Assembly: GCA_033764095.1 (NCBI GenBank)
Contig: JANRJF010000394.1
Span: forward strand, 1 to 7,436
DNA: 7,436 nt
Origin: JBDTMT01 sp033764095
GTDB lineage: Bacteria > Desulfobacterota > Binatia > HRBIN30 > CADEER01
Reading direction: 5' to 3'
This document shows, piece after piece, positions 5,576 through 7,436 of the stretch. Numbering within the stretch: position 1 is the first letter of the stretch; each line of letters begins with the position of its first letter. Made by a program: the position numbers and the translations under genes. The notes beneath the pieces are model-generated. The model did not search any database, had not been told where the DNA came from, and saw only the letters and a list, made by a program, of their open reading frames with translations.

Positions 5576-6499
5576 ATGGGGGACGCACCGCGCATCTCCG
5601 GCTTCCTGATCGTCCGCAATGGGGTGCGCAACGGCTACCCGTTCCTCGAGGCGATCCAGGCGGCGCTGCCGGTCTGCGACGAGTTCCTGGTCGCCGACGG
5701 CTGGTCGGAGGACGGTACCTGGGACGCGCTGCAGGCGCTGCGCGACGCGTATCCCGACCGTGTCGAGCTGTTCCGCGACCGCTGGGTGCGCGACGACGAG
5801 CGCGCCATCGCCGCCATGACCAACGTGCTGCGCCAGCGCTGCCGCTACGAGTACTGCCTCAACGTGCAGGCGAACGAAGTGGTGCACGAGGCAACCATCG
5901 CGCAGCTGCGCGCGCTGCCGGCGCTCTACCCGCACACCGAGATGTTCCGCCTCCCGTTCCTCAACCTGATGGGCCGCACGCTCGCCTGGTTCGTCGACTT
6001 CCGCCGCCGCCTGTTCCGCAACCGCGCCGCGATCGTCTCGCGCGGCGACGGCTTCGACGTCGGCTACCGCCTCGCCGCACTGTGGCGCGAGCCGGCGCGA
6101 CTGCGGCGCTACCTGCTGCACCGCAGCGGCGAACGGCTGGTGTACCTGCGCCGCCCGATCTATCGCTATCGCGGCCTCGGACCGATCGACTTCCTGGTGA
6201 AGTTGGACACCCGCCGCCGTCAGACCGGCGGCCGCTCGGCCGACGAGTTGCGCTTCGCCAGCCAGCTGCTGCAGCGCGTCAACCCCGACACCGCCAGCAC
6301 CGACGAGTTCTGGCGCGCCATGCGGGCGTACTTCGAGACCGCCCGCTTCGCCATCGCCGGCGCGGCCGATGGCCCGGCGCCGCGGCGCTGCCTGCCGGAA
6401 GACGACGCCGGCGATCCGCCGGCGTTGGTGCGGCCGCTGCTCGACGCCTGGCGCTATCCGCTCGCCGACAGCCTGGCGCGCCTGCCGGCAGCCCGGTGA
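5576..6499 (+). CDS. GT-A fold glycosyltransferase (family 2-like)
   Basis: This is a likely nucleotide-sugar-dependent glycosyltransferase acting at the cytoplasmic face on a surface glycan; the sugar and acceptor cannot be read from the sequence. Numbered from ATG 5576 (307 residues), the N-terminus ISGFLIVRNG (7-16) and the block CDEFLVADGWSEDGT (34-48) match the nucleotide-binding half of GT2-like enzymes that open with a GF..VRN motif. The segment VQANEVVHE (97-105) aligns with the acidic motif that usually reads (Q)GDEVVHE in relatives I recall, so Asn100 replaces the expected Asp. No membrane segment is obvious. I prefer ATG 5576 because homologues begin just before GF..VRN. GTG codons at 5504 and 5552 are in frame, and no start has a clear Shine-Dalgarno. 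The gene is divergent from mraZ and overlaps the next gene by 4 bp. Its GC content matches the rest of the window. Confidence 0.8.
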   Translation: MGDAPRISGFLIVRNGVRNGYPFLEAIQAALPVCDEFLVADGWSEDGTWDALQALRDAYPDRVELFRDRWVRDDERAIAAMTNVLRQRCRYEYCLNVQANEVVHEATIAQLRALPALYPHTEMFRLPFLNLMGRTLAWFVDFRRRLFRNRAAIVSRGDGFDVGYRLAALWREPARLRRYLLHRSGERLVYLRRPIYRYRGLGPIDFLVKLDTRRRQTGGRSADELRFASQLLQRVNPDTASTDEFWRAMRAYFETARFAIAGAADGPAPRRCLPEDDAGDPPALVRPLLDAWRYPLADSLARLPAAR

Positions 6500-7436
6500 G
6501 TGCCGCCGCTTCCGCGCGCCGCGCGGCGCTGCTCAGCTACGCCGAGTCGGAGAATCTCGGCGACGAGATCCAGTCGATCGCCGCGGCGCAGTTCCTGCCA
6601 CCCGACGCGACGACCGTCGACCGCGATCATCTGCGCCGCGACGGCGCCGGACGTCGGCTCGACGCGATCCTCAACGGCTGGTTCCTGATCGGCGACGAGT
6701 GGCCGCCGCCCGACGACCTGCGGCCGCTGTTCGTCTCCTTCTACGCCCCGCCGGAGAATGCGCGCGTCTACGATCCGGCGCTGCGCGACTGGTATCGGCA
6801 CGTCGAGCCGATCGGCTGCCGTTCGACCGCCGCGGCGGCGCGCTTCGCCGCGCTCGGCGTGCGCGCCTACTTCTCCGGCTGCCTGACCCTCTGCCTGCCG
6901 CCGGCGCCCGGACCGCGCGGCGACGAGCTGTGCGTCGTCGACTGCGACCCCGCCTTGCTGCAGCGCCTGGTGCCGGCGCGCGTGCTGCAGCGCGCCGCCT
7001 TTCTCACCCACGTCGAGCGGCCCGACGCGCACTCGCTGCGCCACCGCGCCCGGCGCCGCGCCTTCCGTCTCCTGGCGCGCCAGGCATGGCCGCTCGCCTG
7101 GCGCGCCTCGGCCGCCTATCGCCGCGCCCGCCACCAGCACCGCATGGCGCGCGCCGCCGCCCTGCTCGCCCGCTACGCCGCCGCGCGCCTGGTCATCACC
7201 GGCCGCCTGCACTGCTTTCTCCCCTGCCTGGCGCTCGGCACGCCGGTCGTCCTGCTGCGCGACGCCCCGGACGCGGCACGCTTCGCCGGTCTCGCCGAGC
7301 TCGGGCGCGTCTACACGCGCGACGACCCGCGCATCGCTATCGACTGGGACCAGCCGGAGCCGAACCCGACCCGCCACCTCGCGCTCGCCGCCGCGCTCGC
7401 CGCGACCTGCCGCGCCTGGGCGGCCGGCCGCTCCGG
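6496..7436 (+). CDS. Polysaccharide pyruvyl transferase family protein, 3' end outside window
   Basis: Family members transfer pyruvate from phosphoenolpyruvate to sugars of exopolysaccharides or cell wall glycans, though many subfamilies are uncharacterised. The gene starts with GTG at 6496, overlapping the glycosyltransferase stop (GTGA), and stays open for 313 codons to the right edge. Motifs visible are NLGDEIQSIAAAQFLP (20-35), LNGWFL (59-64), EPIGCRS (104-110), FSGCLTLCL (126-134) and the C-terminal signature ARLVITGRLHCFLPCLALG (230-248), followed by TPVVLL. In relatives I recall, the third motif reads (V/I)GCRD with a following Thr; here Ser110 replaces the Asp. Between the two halves is a strongly Arg-rich stretch (181-218). 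A long frame on the other strand across this region lacks family features. The overlap with the glycosyltransferase suggests the two act in one glycan pathway. Substrate and product are unknown. Confidence 0.82.
   Translation, partial: MSAAASARRAALLSYAESENLGDEIQSIAAAQFLPPDATTVDRDHLRRDGAGRRLDAILNGWFLIGDEWPPPDDLRPLFVSFYAPPENARVYDPALRDWYRHVEPIGCRSTAAAARFAALGVRAYFSGCLTLCLPPAPGPRGDELCVVDCDPALLQRLVPARVLQRAAFLTHVERPDAHSLRHRARRRAFRLLARQAWPLAWRASAAYRRARHQHRMARAAALLARYAAARLVITGRLHCFLPCLALGTPVVLLRDAPDAARFAGLAELGRVYTRDDPRIAIDWDQPEPNPTRHLALAAALAATCRAWAAGRS

Noticed and set aside
6454..7377. Minus-strand open frame of 307 codons opposite the pyruvyl transferase-like gene
   Set aside because: The plus-strand frame has clear family motifs and a 4-bp overlap with its neighbour. 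The antisense product is low-complexity.

Overview
This is a GC-rich chromosomal window (clearly well above 60% GC) that is almost entirely coding. It holds two divergent blocks separated by one short control region. On the minus strand is the start of a division and cell wall (dcw) cluster, read in the order mraZ - ftsL - ftsI - murF - mraY - murD, with murD cut off by the left edge. On the plus strand is a pair of glycan genes: a GT-A type glycosyltransferase and a polysaccharide pyruvyl transferase family protein, the latter cut off by the right edge. No stretch longer than 300 bases lacks a gene. The only real intergenic region is about 5400-5575. No rRNA, tRNA, CRISPR, insertion sequence or attachment site is visible.

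Organism: a peptidoglycan-synthesising bacterium. The MraY sequence and the class B PBP with one C-terminal PASTA domain recall, from memory, the arrangement in deltaproteobacterial-type lineages (Desulfobacterota, Myxococcota, Binatota and relatives). This is a low to moderate confidence inference; no taxonomic marker is present.

Minus-strand block (1-5399): the genes are packed with 4-bp overlaps (GTGA or ATGA) or gaps of 0-4 nt, so they look like one translationally coupled transcript. MraZ is the transcriptional regulator of the cluster. FtsL and FtsI belong to the septal peptidoglycan synthase. MurF completes UDP-MurNAc-pentapeptide, MraY moves it to undecaprenyl phosphate to give lipid I, and MurD acts earlier, adding D-glutamate. 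Two genes normally found here are missing with clean junctions: rsmH (mraW) between mraZ and ftsL, and murE between ftsI and murF.

Control region (5400-5575): a strong sigma70-like promoter (TTGACA, 17-bp spacer, TATACG) points toward mraZ. Just downstream, in the predicted 5' leader, is a direct-repeat array of GTGG cores with 10-bp period, which fits a MraZ operator. A 6-bp-arm inverted repeat overlaps the -35 side, and a 17-codon ORF lies at the head of the plus-strand block.

Plus-strand block (5576-7436): the two glycan genes overlap by 4 bp and probably work together on a surface polysaccharide or glycolipid. I see no wholly new system here. The most noteworthy points are the missing rsmH and murE, the well-defined MraZ control region, and several substitutions in conserved motifs.
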